Notes under the pieces: generated by a model
Told to the model about the DNA's origin: nothing
The model's input: only the letters and a program-made list of their open reading frames with translations
The model's database searches: none
Shown: one piece after another, positions 28,250-36,719 of the stretch
How the letters are laid out: each line of letters begins with the position of its first letter
Numbering within the stretch: the first letter of the stretch is position 1
Translations under genes and position numbers: made by a program
Assembly (NCBI GenBank): GCA_017399945.1
Contig: JAFQAQ010000004.1
Coordinates: 62,001-126,000, forward strand
Reading direction: 5' to 3'
Source of the DNA: Clostridia bacterium
GTDB taxonomy: Bacteria; Bacillota; Clostridia; Christensenellales; Borkfalkiaceae
Length of the DNA: 64,000 nucleotides

Positions 28250-29503
28250 CTAGATTTTCTTTGCGTTTTTAAGTAGATATTGTTCGGCTTCGGTTGACCA
28301 AATACCGTTGTGTTTTTTACAAATTTCCGATAAATCCTTAAAGAAAGGATCGGTTTCGCCTAGTTTTTCAAAATCACTAATAGCAGTCATAGGCATTGAA
28401 ACGTGTGTGTAAACTAGTTTTTTAGCTCCCTTGATATTAGGAAGGTTAAGTGTGGTTTCAATTGCGCTATCAAGACCACCAACGTGGGAAATCATTATAG
28501 AAGGATTGATTTTGCCTTCGCCTGCAAGTTTAAGCGCTTCTTTAAGGTCGCTGGTGTTTCCACCCGAAGTGCCGGTTATTCTATGGAACATATAGTGAAC
28601 GTCGTAGAAATTAAACTTTGCCGAAAAGTCCGCCTTAGTAGGACCTGCAAAGAAGTTTAAACATCCACCTTCGCCAAGTAGCGCGTCGCCTTGTTCAACT
28701 AGTGCGGAAACGGGTGCGTATACGAAAACGTCGTCGTAGCCGTTGCCGTCGTTAAGCGATTTGATATACTCAACGGGATTTTCTAGGCTAGAAGTGTTTA
28801 CGTAAATTAGTTTAACCCCGTTCTTAGCGGCTTCTTCTACCGTTAAAAGTGACGCTGCTCTATCTAGTCTTGCTTGGTCGATATCGGTAACAACCATTAA
28901 AGAGGGTTTTCTATCACAATGAATACCGTAGTCGATTGCACCTAGTCCCATTGGACCAACGCCTGCTAAAATTGCAACTGCGCCACCTTCTTTAATGCCC
29001 ATTTCGTGCATGTGTTTTTCGTAGATGGAGTGATAGTTTTCGTGATAGCCTGCAATTATGCAAGACATTGGTTCTGCAAGCGATGCTTTGTAGTATGCGT
29101 CGCCGTCGTATGGGATAAGGCAATCTGCTTCCATAATGCAGTTTGGAACGATTGCATAAGTTGAATCACCACCGATATTCTTAAAGGAATATCCCGGCGC
29201 TTGTAAAGGACCGTATGCCGGTTGGATACCAAACTTACTTCCTTCTTTGAACTTATCTTTCCATTTTGCGCCGACCTTTACTATATCGCCACAAAATTCG
29301 TGACCGATAATAATTGGGTTATCCGCAACGTCGTTAGGAACGCGTTTGTGGTCGGCACCTTGTATTGCCGCTTTATAGCTAGACATACAAATACTGTCCG
29401 ATACGACGCGTACTAGAATTTCGTCTTCTTGAATTTCAGGAAGGTCAAATTCTTCTAATCTTAAATCATTTTTACCGTATAATCTTATTGCTTTGGTTTT
29501 CAT
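28250..29503 (-). CDS. Zinc-binding MDR dehydrogenase, L-sorbose-1-phosphate reductase-like
   Basis: 417-residue medium-chain dehydrogenase. The start at 29503 (MKTKAIRLYGKNDLRLEEF) follows GGAGAAAC; the frame continues 21 codons upstream into the aldolase gene and was rejected. Catalytic-zinc region: SDSICMSSYKAAIQG and IIGHEFCGDIVKVG. Cofactor fold: ILAGVGPMGLGAIDYG. It resembles SorE-like polyol dehydrogenases found in deoxysugar clusters. In this operon it could reduce L-lactaldehyde or a ketose phosphate; that is inference. Last gene of the rhamnose operon. Confidence 0.75.
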   Translation of the reverse strand: MKTKAIRLYGKNDLRLEEFDLPEIQEDEILVRVVSDSICMSSYKAAIQGADHKRVPNDVADNPIIIGHEFCGDIVKVGAKWKDKFKEGSKFGIQPAYGPLQAPGYSFKNIGGDSTYAIVPNCIMEADCLIPYDGDAYYKASLAEPMSCIIAGYHENYHSIYEKHMHEMGIKEGGAVAILAGVGPMGLGAIDYGIHCDRKPSLMVVTDIDQARLDRAASLLTVEEAAKNGVKLIYVNTSSLENPVEYIKSLNDGNGYDDVFVYAPVSALVEQGDALLGEGGCLNFFAGPTKADFSAKFNFYDVHYMFHRITGTSGGNTSDLKEALKLAGEGKINPSIMISHVGGLDSAIETTLNLPNIKGAKKLVYTHVSMPMTAISDFEKLGETDPFFKDLSEICKKHNGIWSTEAEQYLLKNAKKI

Positions 29504-29529
29504 TTTATAAGTTTCTCCATTTATCCCTT

Positions 29530-30558
29530 TTATTTTACAGAACGGCGATATTTTTCGGCTTCCCAACCGTTTATAAACGCCACTTCTTGTTGACTCATAG
29601 TGCTTAGCGTAAGTCCGTTATCCTTAACTGCTTTAATTACGAAAGCGTATGCCGCAAGCGTTTCTTCTAAGGTGGTTGCTTGCTTTAAGTCGGTGTTATA
29701 TTCCACCTTTCGCCCGTCTATTTTCATAAGTTCGGGCGTTGCGTATAGCAAGTTGTTTAGGTATACTAATTGGTCTGGATATAACGGATATTTGTTTAAT
29801 AATTCCAAACTCAATCCGTTTTCCTTAATAAAATCGCTTATGATTTTTGTTTTAGAAAGATAACCGTTTGGGGTTTGTTTTAAGTTAATTTCGGTTAATA
29901 AACCCGTTAGGTTAAAATACTTTTCTATGGTTAAGTTAACGTCCGTATGCACGTCTTTTACCCTATCCAAAGTATCCGAAGTGACAACTAACCCGTGGTT
30001 TTTCATAAAGATAACTTCGGGTAGTTTGCCGTTTTTGGCTTGATAGTTTTCTATAACCGATTTCATCGCCAAAGTAAGTTCAAAGCCTGGGTTAATATAG
30101 GGTAAAAACACCACGCCGTAGTCCTTATCTTCAAAAATCTTTTGCGCGAGTAGTTCGCCTTCGTTACTGCACGCCAAAACGTTTGCGTATACCGAGTGGG
30201 TGTGTATAACGTATTTGCTTAGTATTGCGTGAAAACCTACTTCTACGCTAGGGCGAAGGTTTGGAAGCCCTTCGATAGTCAAGGTTGAATCCTTTACCAT
30301 TTGCGAACTAAGTTTTTCGTTATTCTCGCCGTCGTTTTGGTTAACGTTTTGATAAAACGAAAGTATTTTTTGTTGGTCCACGCATACGAACGCGTTGGTT
30401 GGGCAAACGTCTTTCAGTTTATAACCTGAGGCTTTTATTAATAAAATCTTGCCGTCCGGCGTTTTTACCGAAGTGTTTCCACCGCCACCTTGGGTGTAAT
30501 CTACCCTACAACCTGCATAAGTTGAGATGTCTATCAAAGAATGGATTGAAAGTTTCAT
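29530..30558 (-). CDS. Class II aldolase (rhamnulose-1-phosphate aldolase type)
   Basis: 342 residues. Class II aldolase/adducin fold with VDYTQGGGGNTSVKTPDGKI near residues 19-38, the zinc-ligand pair in VIHTHSVYANVL and the later ligand in FMKNHGLVV. It resembles the aldolase half of the Bacillus RhaEW fusion more than the compact E. coli RhaD. The likely reaction is L-rhamnulose 1-phosphate to DHAP and L-lactaldehyde, the step needed after rhaA and rhaB. It sits 11 bases after the tandem aldolase gene. Confidence 0.75.
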   Translation of the reverse strand: MKLSIHSLIDISTYAGCRVDYTQGGGGNTSVKTPDGKILLIKASGYKLKDVCPTNAFVCVDQQKILSFYQNVNQNDGENNEKLSSQMVKDSTLTIEGLPNLRPSVEVGFHAILSKYVIHTHSVYANVLACSNEGELLAQKIFEDKDYGVVFLPYINPGFELTLAMKSVIENYQAKNGKLPEVIFMKNHGLVVTSDTLDRVKDVHTDVNLTIEKYFNLTGLLTEINLKQTPNGYLSKTKIISDFIKENGLSLELLNKYPLYPDQLVYLNNLLYATPELMKIDGRKVEYNTDLKQATTLEETLAAYAFVIKAVKDNGLTLSTMSQQEVAFINGWEAEKYRRSVK

Positions 30559-30569
30559 TTTTTGTCGCC

Positions 30570-31859
30570 TTATTTTAAGTTAAACGCCTTGTTGATTGCT
30601 TCTACTTCTTCTTCGGTTATCATAACGATATCGCCGATTTGTCTTGCACGAATAATGGTGTTTGCCGTAAATTCGGCAACTTCTAGTCTATCAAAAGCAT
30701 TAATTAACGTTGAGCCCGTGCTTATAACGCAATCGTTTTCTACCATAACTACGGGTGAACTGTTGGATATGATTGCGCTTACCTTTTGCGGTTCAAGTAT
30801 ACTCGTTCCGAAAGGTACTATGCCGATATCGCGCATTGCTATATAAGATTCGGGTATAGTTCTACTATCGATAGGGGTTTTGGTTACGCCGAAAGCCATT
30901 AAGTGTATTGGGTGGGCAACGGTAATCGCGTTGATGTCCGGATGTTCGTCGTAAATAAGTTTATGTAGACCTACCGAACGGCTGGGCGTTTTGCCTGCTT
31001 CTCTCCAATTGAAATCTACCCTTACGATATCTTCTGGTTGAATATATTTTCTATCTACGTTATAAGGAGTAATTAAAAAACTATCCTTATTAAGTCTTAC
31101 GGAGAAAGTTCCTTGGGTACTAGTAAACAATCCTTGGTCGTACGCGCGATGGATTAGCGTGCACATTTCCTTTCTAAGTTTTCTTTCGTCGGCGCTATGA
31201 GATTGTGGAATAAATTCTCCCAAAGAAACTAAACCTTTTTTGTTGTTTAACGCAACTTGTTCGTCGGTAAGTTCAAAAGGTTCGCCCAAGGTGTGCGCTT
31301 TTATGGAAAGTTCTGCCGCAAAGTTGATGGTTTCAAACTTTTTGAAAGCTTCAAAAAGAGTGCCTGCGCAAGTGATAACGCCGTGGTTTTCCATAATTAC
31401 AACGTCGTGTCCTTTTGCTATTTCAGAAACGATACCCTTTGCCAACGCTTGACTGCCAGGAACTTCGTATCCCGCCGTACCAACCGTTCCACATACTTGT
31501 TTTGGGGTGGGAATTACGTTTATGCTAGGAACTTTTCTTATTAAACTATAACTTACCATTGCCGGTGGGTGTGCGTGTAATACAGCGTGCACGTCAGCCC
31601 TAGTTTGATATACGAGTCTATGTATGGGAAGTTCTACCGAAGGTTTGTGTTTACCTTCCACCTTTCCGTCCGGATATACTTTGCAAATATCGTCTGGCGT
31701 TAACGAGCCTTTATCGATACCCGAAGGGGTTATCCAAATATTGCCTTCGCTATCCATTATGGAAAGATTACCACCCGAAGTGGTGGTTAACCCTTTTTGA
31801 TACACTCTGTTAATAAGTAAAACTATCTGTTCTGCTGGATGCATTAAATCAAAATTCAT
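30570..31859 (-). CDS. Tandem class II aldolase/adducin protein, second half degenerate
   Basis: 429 residues with two class II aldolase-like domains. Domain 1 (about 1-210) keeps GGNLSIMD, ITPSGIDKG, SVELPIHRLVY (catalytic Glu), HAHPPAMVS and MENHGVITCAG. Domain 2 (about 225-429) aligns in order but has GTFSVRL, SVGLHKLIYD (Gly for Glu), VAHPIHLMA (one His of the pair lost) and VENDCVISTG (Asp for His). It should therefore not bind the metal in the same way. One active and one pseudo domain may form the working unit. Confidence 0.75.
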   Translation of the reverse strand: MNFDLMHPAEQIVLLINRVYQKGLTTTSGGNLSIMDSEGNIWITPSGIDKGSLTPDDICKVYPDGKVEGKHKPSVELPIHRLVYQTRADVHAVLHAHPPAMVSYSLIRKVPSINVIPTPKQVCGTVGTAGYEVPGSQALAKGIVSEIAKGHDVVIMENHGVITCAGTLFEAFKKFETINFAAELSIKAHTLGEPFELTDEQVALNNKKGLVSLGEFIPQSHSADERKLRKEMCTLIHRAYDQGLFTSTQGTFSVRLNKDSFLITPYNVDRKYIQPEDIVRVDFNWREAGKTPSRSVGLHKLIYDEHPDINAITVAHPIHLMAFGVTKTPIDSRTIPESYIAMRDIGIVPFGTSILEPQKVSAIISNSSPVVMVENDCVISTGSTLINAFDRLEVAEFTANTIIRARQIGDIVMITEEEVEAINKAFNLK

Positions 31860-31883
31860 ATTTTTTCTCCTTTTTTAAGTTTA

Positions 31884-32660
31884 TTACATTTGTTGTCCAC
31901 CAGTAACGTTTATCGCTTGACCGGTCATATAAGAAGATTGGTCGGATGCCAAGAACACCATTGCGTTTGCGATGTCTTCGTATTCGCAAGAACGTTTCAT
32001 AGGAACTTGGTTAATATATTTTTCACGCACCTGTTCTTCGGTAATACCTTGATTTTGCGCGTATTGTTTAAATAAACTGTTTACCCATAAAGGCGAGTTT
32101 AGAAGGTTGCCTGGGCATATGCAGTTTACCCTTACGCCCGATTCAGCGAATTCAAGCGCTAAACTTTGGGTTAAACCTACGCCACCAAACTTGCTTGCCG
32201 CGTAAGCACCGTTCTTAAAACTTCCCTTTCTGCCGGACTTACTGTTGATTTGTATTATACTGCCCTTGCCTTGTTGGAGCATATATGGCGCAAACGCTTT
32301 TACCGTGTTAAAATATCCGTTTAAGTTAATATTGGTTACCAAAGCAAACGCTTCTGCCGAAAGGCTGTTAATATCACCACTTTTTACTATGGCTGCATTG
32401 CTTATTAAAATATCAACCTTTCCCCATTTGTCTATAACGGTTTTTGACGCTTGTTGTAATTGTTCAAAGTTAGTTACGTCAACTGCAATGGCGATTGCGT
32501 CTTTAAGAGAACTTGCAACTTTTTTAGCGCCTTCAAAATTAACGTCGCATACTGCAACTTTGCAACCTTCGTCCGAAAGTCTTTTTGCAAGTGCTTCGCC
32601 AAGACCTTGACTAGCGCCCGTAACTACTGCAACTTTATCTTGTAAATTGATTAAGCCCAT
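31884..32660 (-). CDS. Short-chain dehydrogenase, sorbitol-6-phosphate dehydrogenase-like
   Basis: 258-residue SDR. The start at 32660 (MGLINLQDKVAVV) follows TAGGAGA; the longer frame overlaps the PHP gene. Motifs: VVTGASQGLGEALA (cofactor), SNAAIVKSG, QINSKSGRKGS (catalytic Ser) and YAASKFGG (Tyr-x3-Lys), ending TGQAINVTGGQQM as in SrlD-type enzymes. In this operon it may act on a deoxy-ketose, lactaldehyde or a polyol phosphate. The substrate is not readable. Confidence 0.8.
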   Translation of the reverse strand: MGLINLQDKVAVVTGASQGLGEALAKRLSDEGCKVAVCDVNFEGAKKVASSLKDAIAIAVDVTNFEQLQQASKTVIDKWGKVDILISNAAIVKSGDINSLSAEAFALVTNINLNGYFNTVKAFAPYMLQQGKGSIIQINSKSGRKGSFKNGAYAASKFGGVGLTQSLALEFAESGVRVNCICPGNLLNSPLWVNSLFKQYAQNQGITEEQVREKYINQVPMKRSCEYEDIANAMVFLASDQSSYMTGQAINVTGGQQM

Positions 32661-32673
32661 AATTTTTCTCCTA

Positions 32674-33936
32674 TTATCTAACGGTTTTTCTACCGATTGA
32701 TGCAAAATATTCTATTCTTTGTTGTAAAGAAGGCATTTTGGATACGGTCTCTTTACTAAACATTCCGTACTCGACGCCCTTTTTGCTCGAAATGCTTTCG
32801 TGGCCGATTAGCGCCCAAGTGGAGTTTATTAAATGCGAGAACTCCGGTTTTGCGAGCGCAGTACAAGCAAATTGTTGTCTTGAAGAGTTTATGTCTTCAC
32901 CACTTATCTCAAACAAGTCGTTTTCTCTACACAACTTCATAATGCGTTCTAGTTGAGCGGGAGTATTTCTCGTCGGCATATACGCTATTGCGCTAAACCC
33001 AATCTTTTTAAGTTCAATTATAAGTTGGTCTAAAAAATCGTCCTCAAACTTTGCTGATTTTTTATCCCCCGTGACCGAATCACCCACGTCGCCTAAATAA
33101 GCGTATGCGGGGATTGCGCCCATTTGTTTTGCAAACTTCACAAAGTCTTCTGCAAGTGGCATTTCTTGGTCGGCGTCTATATAAAAGAACTTGGTATCTG
33201 CTTTAAGCACGCCCAAAAGGTCGTATAAAAAATGCGGGTTGGTTTGGTCGGTTAAATAGTTTTTAATCTTATCAGAAAGGGCAAGACCTAAATCGTTGCC
33301 TAAAAACTCAACTAGTTTGTTGGTTGCGCCGAACATTTTTTTAAGTTTTACCGCAAGCGCAAAAAGCAAATGTCTTTCGGTAACGCTTCCACCTTCGTTT
33401 GCGCAAGACAAAGGATACACGTCCTTATAAAAATCAAGTTCTAACCCAAACTTACCGTATTTTTGAGTGATAAGCTCACACATCTTTTGGTCTCTTAAAT
33501 ACCTTTTTTCACGATAATAGGCTAAATATTCGTTAAAGGTTTTAAGGTTTTGGCTTGGAACGCCGTGCGCTGCCATATAAATACAGTTTGGTTGGTCTGG
33601 GTGGTTTATCTTTCCAAACCCTCTATCGAATTTTGCCCTTACTTCTACCCCACAAGTGCAACCTATGTTGAGTATCTTACAAGCAGTTTTAAATTCTTCT
33701 GCGCCAGACAAGGAATCGTGGTCCATAATACCGGCAGAAGTTAACCCTGCGTTATACGCCGAATACGCCGCCTTAGTTGGCGAATAGGGAGAGAAAGAAT
33801 ATATAGTGTGAATATGGTTGTTTGCGTCGTTTTCTCTACGAATAGGTTTTTGCTCGCTAGTATCCACTAGTTGTTTTAACGCTTGCAAACGTTCTTGTTT
33901 GTCGCTTGCGTTAAGTTTTTCAATTAATAGATTCAT
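32674..33936 (-). CDS. PHP-domain hydrolase in the rhamnose operon
   Basis: 420 residues. N-terminal PHP metal motifs: NNHIHTIYSFSPYSP near residues 39-53, AGIMDHDSLSGAEEF near 68-82 and CGVEVRAKF near 95-103; further ligands probably include HGVP near 125 and GHESISS near 380. PHP enzymes are mostly phosphoesterases with two or three metals. It lies 13 bases from rhaA and overlaps nothing. No PHP enzyme is part of the textbook rhamnose route; dephosphorylation of a pathway phosphoester is a guess. Confidence 0.75.
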   Translation of the reverse strand: MNLLIEKLNASDKQERLQALKQLVDTSEQKPIRRENDANNHIHTIYSFSPYSPTKAAYSAYNAGLTSAGIMDHDSLSGAEEFKTACKILNIGCTCGVEVRAKFDRGFGKINHPDQPNCIYMAAHGVPSQNLKTFNEYLAYYREKRYLRDQKMCELITQKYGKFGLELDFYKDVYPLSCANEGGSVTERHLLFALAVKLKKMFGATNKLVEFLGNDLGLALSDKIKNYLTDQTNPHFLYDLLGVLKADTKFFYIDADQEMPLAEDFVKFAKQMGAIPAYAYLGDVGDSVTGDKKSAKFEDDFLDQLIIELKKIGFSAIAYMPTRNTPAQLERIMKLCRENDLFEISGEDINSSRQQFACTALAKPEFSHLINSTWALIGHESISSKKGVEYGMFSKETVSKMPSLQQRIEYFASIGRKTVR

Positions 33937-33949
33937 TTTTCTCCCCTAA

Positions 33950-35197
33950 CTAACTGCGTTTTGCAAGGACGTTTTTCTCGTATTCTTTAACCTTTTGCAT
34001 CCAACCTTCGCCGTCTAAAATATTTTGGCGAGATAAATATTCTTCCCAAATATCGCCGAAAGGTAAGGTTTTAAGTTCTTCGGATAGAGCAAGTTGACTT
34101 GTAAAGTCGCCCGCGTCTTGAAGAGCTTTTAGTTTAGCGTGTGGGAGTAACGCCGCGTTAAGTAACGCCTTTTGCATGTTGCGCATACCGATTACCCAAG
34201 CAGAAATTCTATTTATACTTGCGTCAAAATAATCAAGCGCAATATAAACTCTATCTAACGCGTCGTTTCTAACGATTTCTTTTGCGATTTCACGGGTTTC
34301 GTCGTCAAACGCAACCACGTGGTCGCTATCCCAACGCACCGAACGGGTTACGTGAAGGGCTATTTCGTCAAAGAAACAAAGTAGCGCCGAAATCTTGTCC
34401 GATACCACTTCGGTTGGGTGATAATGCCCGTTATCCATAAGTGGAAGTATACCGTTTTTAGCGGCGAACACTAGGGTAAATTCCCCACTTCCAGCCGTGT
34501 AACTCTCCACACCTATTCCAAACACCTTGGATTCTACGCATGGTTTAACTAGTTTTTTGTCGTAAGGCACCGAAAGAATTTGTTCTAGCGAATCTTTATA
34601 TCTTAGTCTTGGTCCTAATCTATCGGATGGCGTGTCCTTAAATCCGTCCCCTATCCAAATATTCATAACGCAAGGAATACCCGTTTCTCTTGCAAAATAT
34701 TCTGAAATTTCTATACAACGTTTGCCGTGTTCTATCCAAAAGTTTCTCGTTTTTTGATCGGGACTAGTTAAAGTTAAACCGTCCTTTACCATTGGATGAG
34801 AGAAAAAGGTGGGGTTAAAATCTAAACCAACGCCGTATTTTTTTGCTAAATCTACCCAAGGTTTAAAATGCTCGGGAGCGATTGCGTCTCTATCAACGCG
34901 ATTGTTTTCGTTCATAATTGCGTAGCACGCGTGAACGTTGATTTTCTTTTTTCCCGGAATTAGCGAAAGGGCAAATTCCATATCGGCAATTAATTGTTCT
35001 GGGGTGGTTGCCCTGCCCATATAGTTACCCGTGGTTTGTATTCCACCACTAAGTTTACCCGTGGAATCAAAACCTATTACGTCGTCACCCTGCCAACAAT
35101 GCATTGATACGGGAAGGTTAGCAATCTTTTCTATTGCTTGTTCTACGTCTACGCCGTATTTTGCATAAATGCTTTTTGCTTGTTCAAACCTATTCAT
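33950..35197 (-). CDS. rhaA: L-rhamnose isomerase
   Basis: Converts L-rhamnose to L-rhamnulose in the cytosol. 415 residues, full length. Family segments: MHCWQGDDVIGFD near residue 32, GLDFNPTFFSHPMVKDG near 125, MNIWIGDGFKDTPSDRLGPR near 178 and LPLMDNGHYHPTEVVSDKIS near 258, with metal-binding His and Asp in place. Two bases after the rhaB stop, so coupled. Confidence 0.95.
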   Translation of the reverse strand: MNRFEQAKSIYAKYGVDVEQAIEKIANLPVSMHCWQGDDVIGFDSTGKLSGGIQTTGNYMGRATTPEQLIADMEFALSLIPGKKKINVHACYAIMNENNRVDRDAIAPEHFKPWVDLAKKYGVGLDFNPTFFSHPMVKDGLTLTSPDQKTRNFWIEHGKRCIEISEYFARETGIPCVMNIWIGDGFKDTPSDRLGPRLRYKDSLEQILSVPYDKKLVKPCVESKVFGIGVESYTAGSGEFTLVFAAKNGILPLMDNGHYHPTEVVSDKISALLCFFDEIALHVTRSVRWDSDHVVAFDDETREIAKEIVRNDALDRVYIALDYFDASINRISAWVIGMRNMQKALLNAALLPHAKLKALQDAGDFTSQLALSEELKTLPFGDIWEEYLSRQNILDGEGWMQKVKEYEKNVLAKRS

Positions 35198-35199
35198 AG

Positions 35200-36588
35200 T
35201 TATTCTACCTCACTTATACCAAACGAATCGCTTATAATTTTTCTGCCTTGTTTAATATCTTTTATTTCACCCGAAGAAATGGCTTGGGCTAAAATATTAC
35301 CCGCCGCCGTGCCTTCGGTCGGTCCTACCATAACCACCTTTTTAGTTGCCGTTTTGGTAAGCGCGTTCAAATAAACGTTTTGACTGCCACCACCAACTAC
35401 GTTTAGAACCTTGTATTCAATACCCGTGATGGTTTGTAGTTTTTCAATAGTCTTTGCATAAAGTTGCGCTAGCGAATAGTATACCACGTTAGCAAGTTGA
35501 CCTATCGTTTGTGGAATTGGTTTGCCCATTTCCTTTGCGCACGACTTTATCTCCTCACTCATACTTTTTGGAGATAAAAACCTATCTCCGTTAATATCTA
35601 TCTCGTAAGCAAATTCACTTTCCTTTTGGGCAAGGCTTGCTATTTCGGAAAAGGAGTATTGGTCGTTAAACTCTTTTTTAAGGTTTTGGATAGCCCACAT
35701 ACCCGAAATATTTTTCAAAAAACGTATGGTGTTTGCGTATCCACCTTCGTTGGTCATATTAAATTCAAGCGCTTTTTGGTCGGTTATCGGGTTTTTAAGT
35801 TCGGTACCTAAAAGCGACCACGTGCCACTTGAAATGTAAAGCGGGTTATCGTCGCTAGCGGGAACTGCCATAACTGCGCTTGCCGTATCGTGACTTGCGG
35901 GGATTACTACTAAACTATCAAACCCAACTAGTTCTTTTACCTTTTGAGTAAACCCACCAAGCACGGTGCCCGGCATTGCTATTTTGTTAAATATGCATTT
36001 TGGAAAACCTAATTTTTCTATAAGTTCAAAATCCCAATCACGAGTTTGGGCGTTAATAAGCGCCGTGGTCGAAGCCTCGGTGTATTCGTTTACCTTTACG
36101 CCAGACAACAAGTAATGCAAGTAATCGGGTACGGTTAACATACATTTAGCGTTATCTAATTTACCAGAGAGTTTATCGTCGTATAATTGATATACCGTAT
36201 TGAATAAATTAAATTGTATCCCCGTGCTTTTATAAATCTCCGAAAAGGCAACTTGTTCGTGGGTAAGTTCAGAAGACTTTTTGGTCCTTAAATCTCTATA
36301 CGCGTAAACGTCGCCTATCAATTGGTCGTTTTGGTCTAAAAGCGCGTAGTCCACACCCCAAGTATCTATTCCAACCGAATAGGGTATAATCCCCCTATTT
36401 TTACACTCTTTAAGTCCTTTTATAACGTGACTAAAAAGAAGTTCCGTATCCCAAACGAGTTTGCCGTCCTTTTCGGTCGTGCCGTTTGGAAAACGATAGA
36501 TTTCTTGTAGTTGTAGTTTGCCGTCTTTTAGGTTGCCTATTATATGGCGACCACTTGACGCGCCTATATCTATGGCTAAATAATACAT
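35200..36588 (-). CDS. rhaB: Rhamnulokinase
   Basis: Phosphorylates L-rhamnulose to L-rhamnulose 1-phosphate. 462-residue FGGY-family kinase: the N-terminal phosphate motif AIDIGASSGRHIIG, GIDTWGVDYALLD near 73-85, IPASHDTASAVMAVP near 229-243 and LNVVGGGSQNVYLNALTK near 393-410. First gene of the operon, directly behind the promoter and a palindromic operator candidate. No transporter or rhamnose regulator is nearby. Confidence 0.93.
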   Translation of the reverse strand: MYYLAIDIGASSGRHIIGNLKDGKLQLQEIYRFPNGTTEKDGKLVWDTELLFSHVIKGLKECKNRGIIPYSVGIDTWGVDYALLDQNDQLIGDVYAYRDLRTKKSSELTHEQVAFSEIYKSTGIQFNLFNTVYQLYDDKLSGKLDNAKCMLTVPDYLHYLLSGVKVNEYTEASTTALINAQTRDWDFELIEKLGFPKCIFNKIAMPGTVLGGFTQKVKELVGFDSLVVIPASHDTASAVMAVPASDDNPLYISSGTWSLLGTELKNPITDQKALEFNMTNEGGYANTIRFLKNISGMWAIQNLKKEFNDQYSFSEIASLAQKESEFAYEIDINGDRFLSPKSMSEEIKSCAKEMGKPIPQTIGQLANVVYYSLAQLYAKTIEKLQTITGIEYKVLNVVGGGSQNVYLNALTKTATKKVVMVGPTEGTAAGNILAQAISSGEIKDIKQGRKIISDSFGISEVE

Positions 36589-36617
36589 GCTTTACCTACT
36601 CTATAATTATAATATAT

Positions 36618-36648
36618 TTATAATATCACATTATAATAGTTTTTTCAA
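36618..36648 (-). promoter_or_regulatory. Promoter of the rhamnose operon with overlapping palindrome
   Basis: TTGAAA (36643-36648), 17 bases, TATTAT (36620-36625). A perfect inverted repeat TTATAAT-N5-ATTATAA (36618-36636) covers the -10 box, a good position for a repressor. The cognate regulator is not evident in the window. Confidence 0.65.
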
Positions 36649-36672
36649 GTTATTGATAAAATAAATATATAA

Positions 36673-36700
36673 AAAATCGACAGGCTTTCCCGTCGATTTT
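36673..36700 (-). terminator. Terminator of the TerD-like gene
   Basis: AAAATCGAC / GTCGATTTT stem with a 10-base loop; minus side followed by TTATATATTT. It lies 19 bases after the stop codon. Confidence 0.8.
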
Positions 36701-36719
36701 TTTGTTAGAGTTTAGTAGA

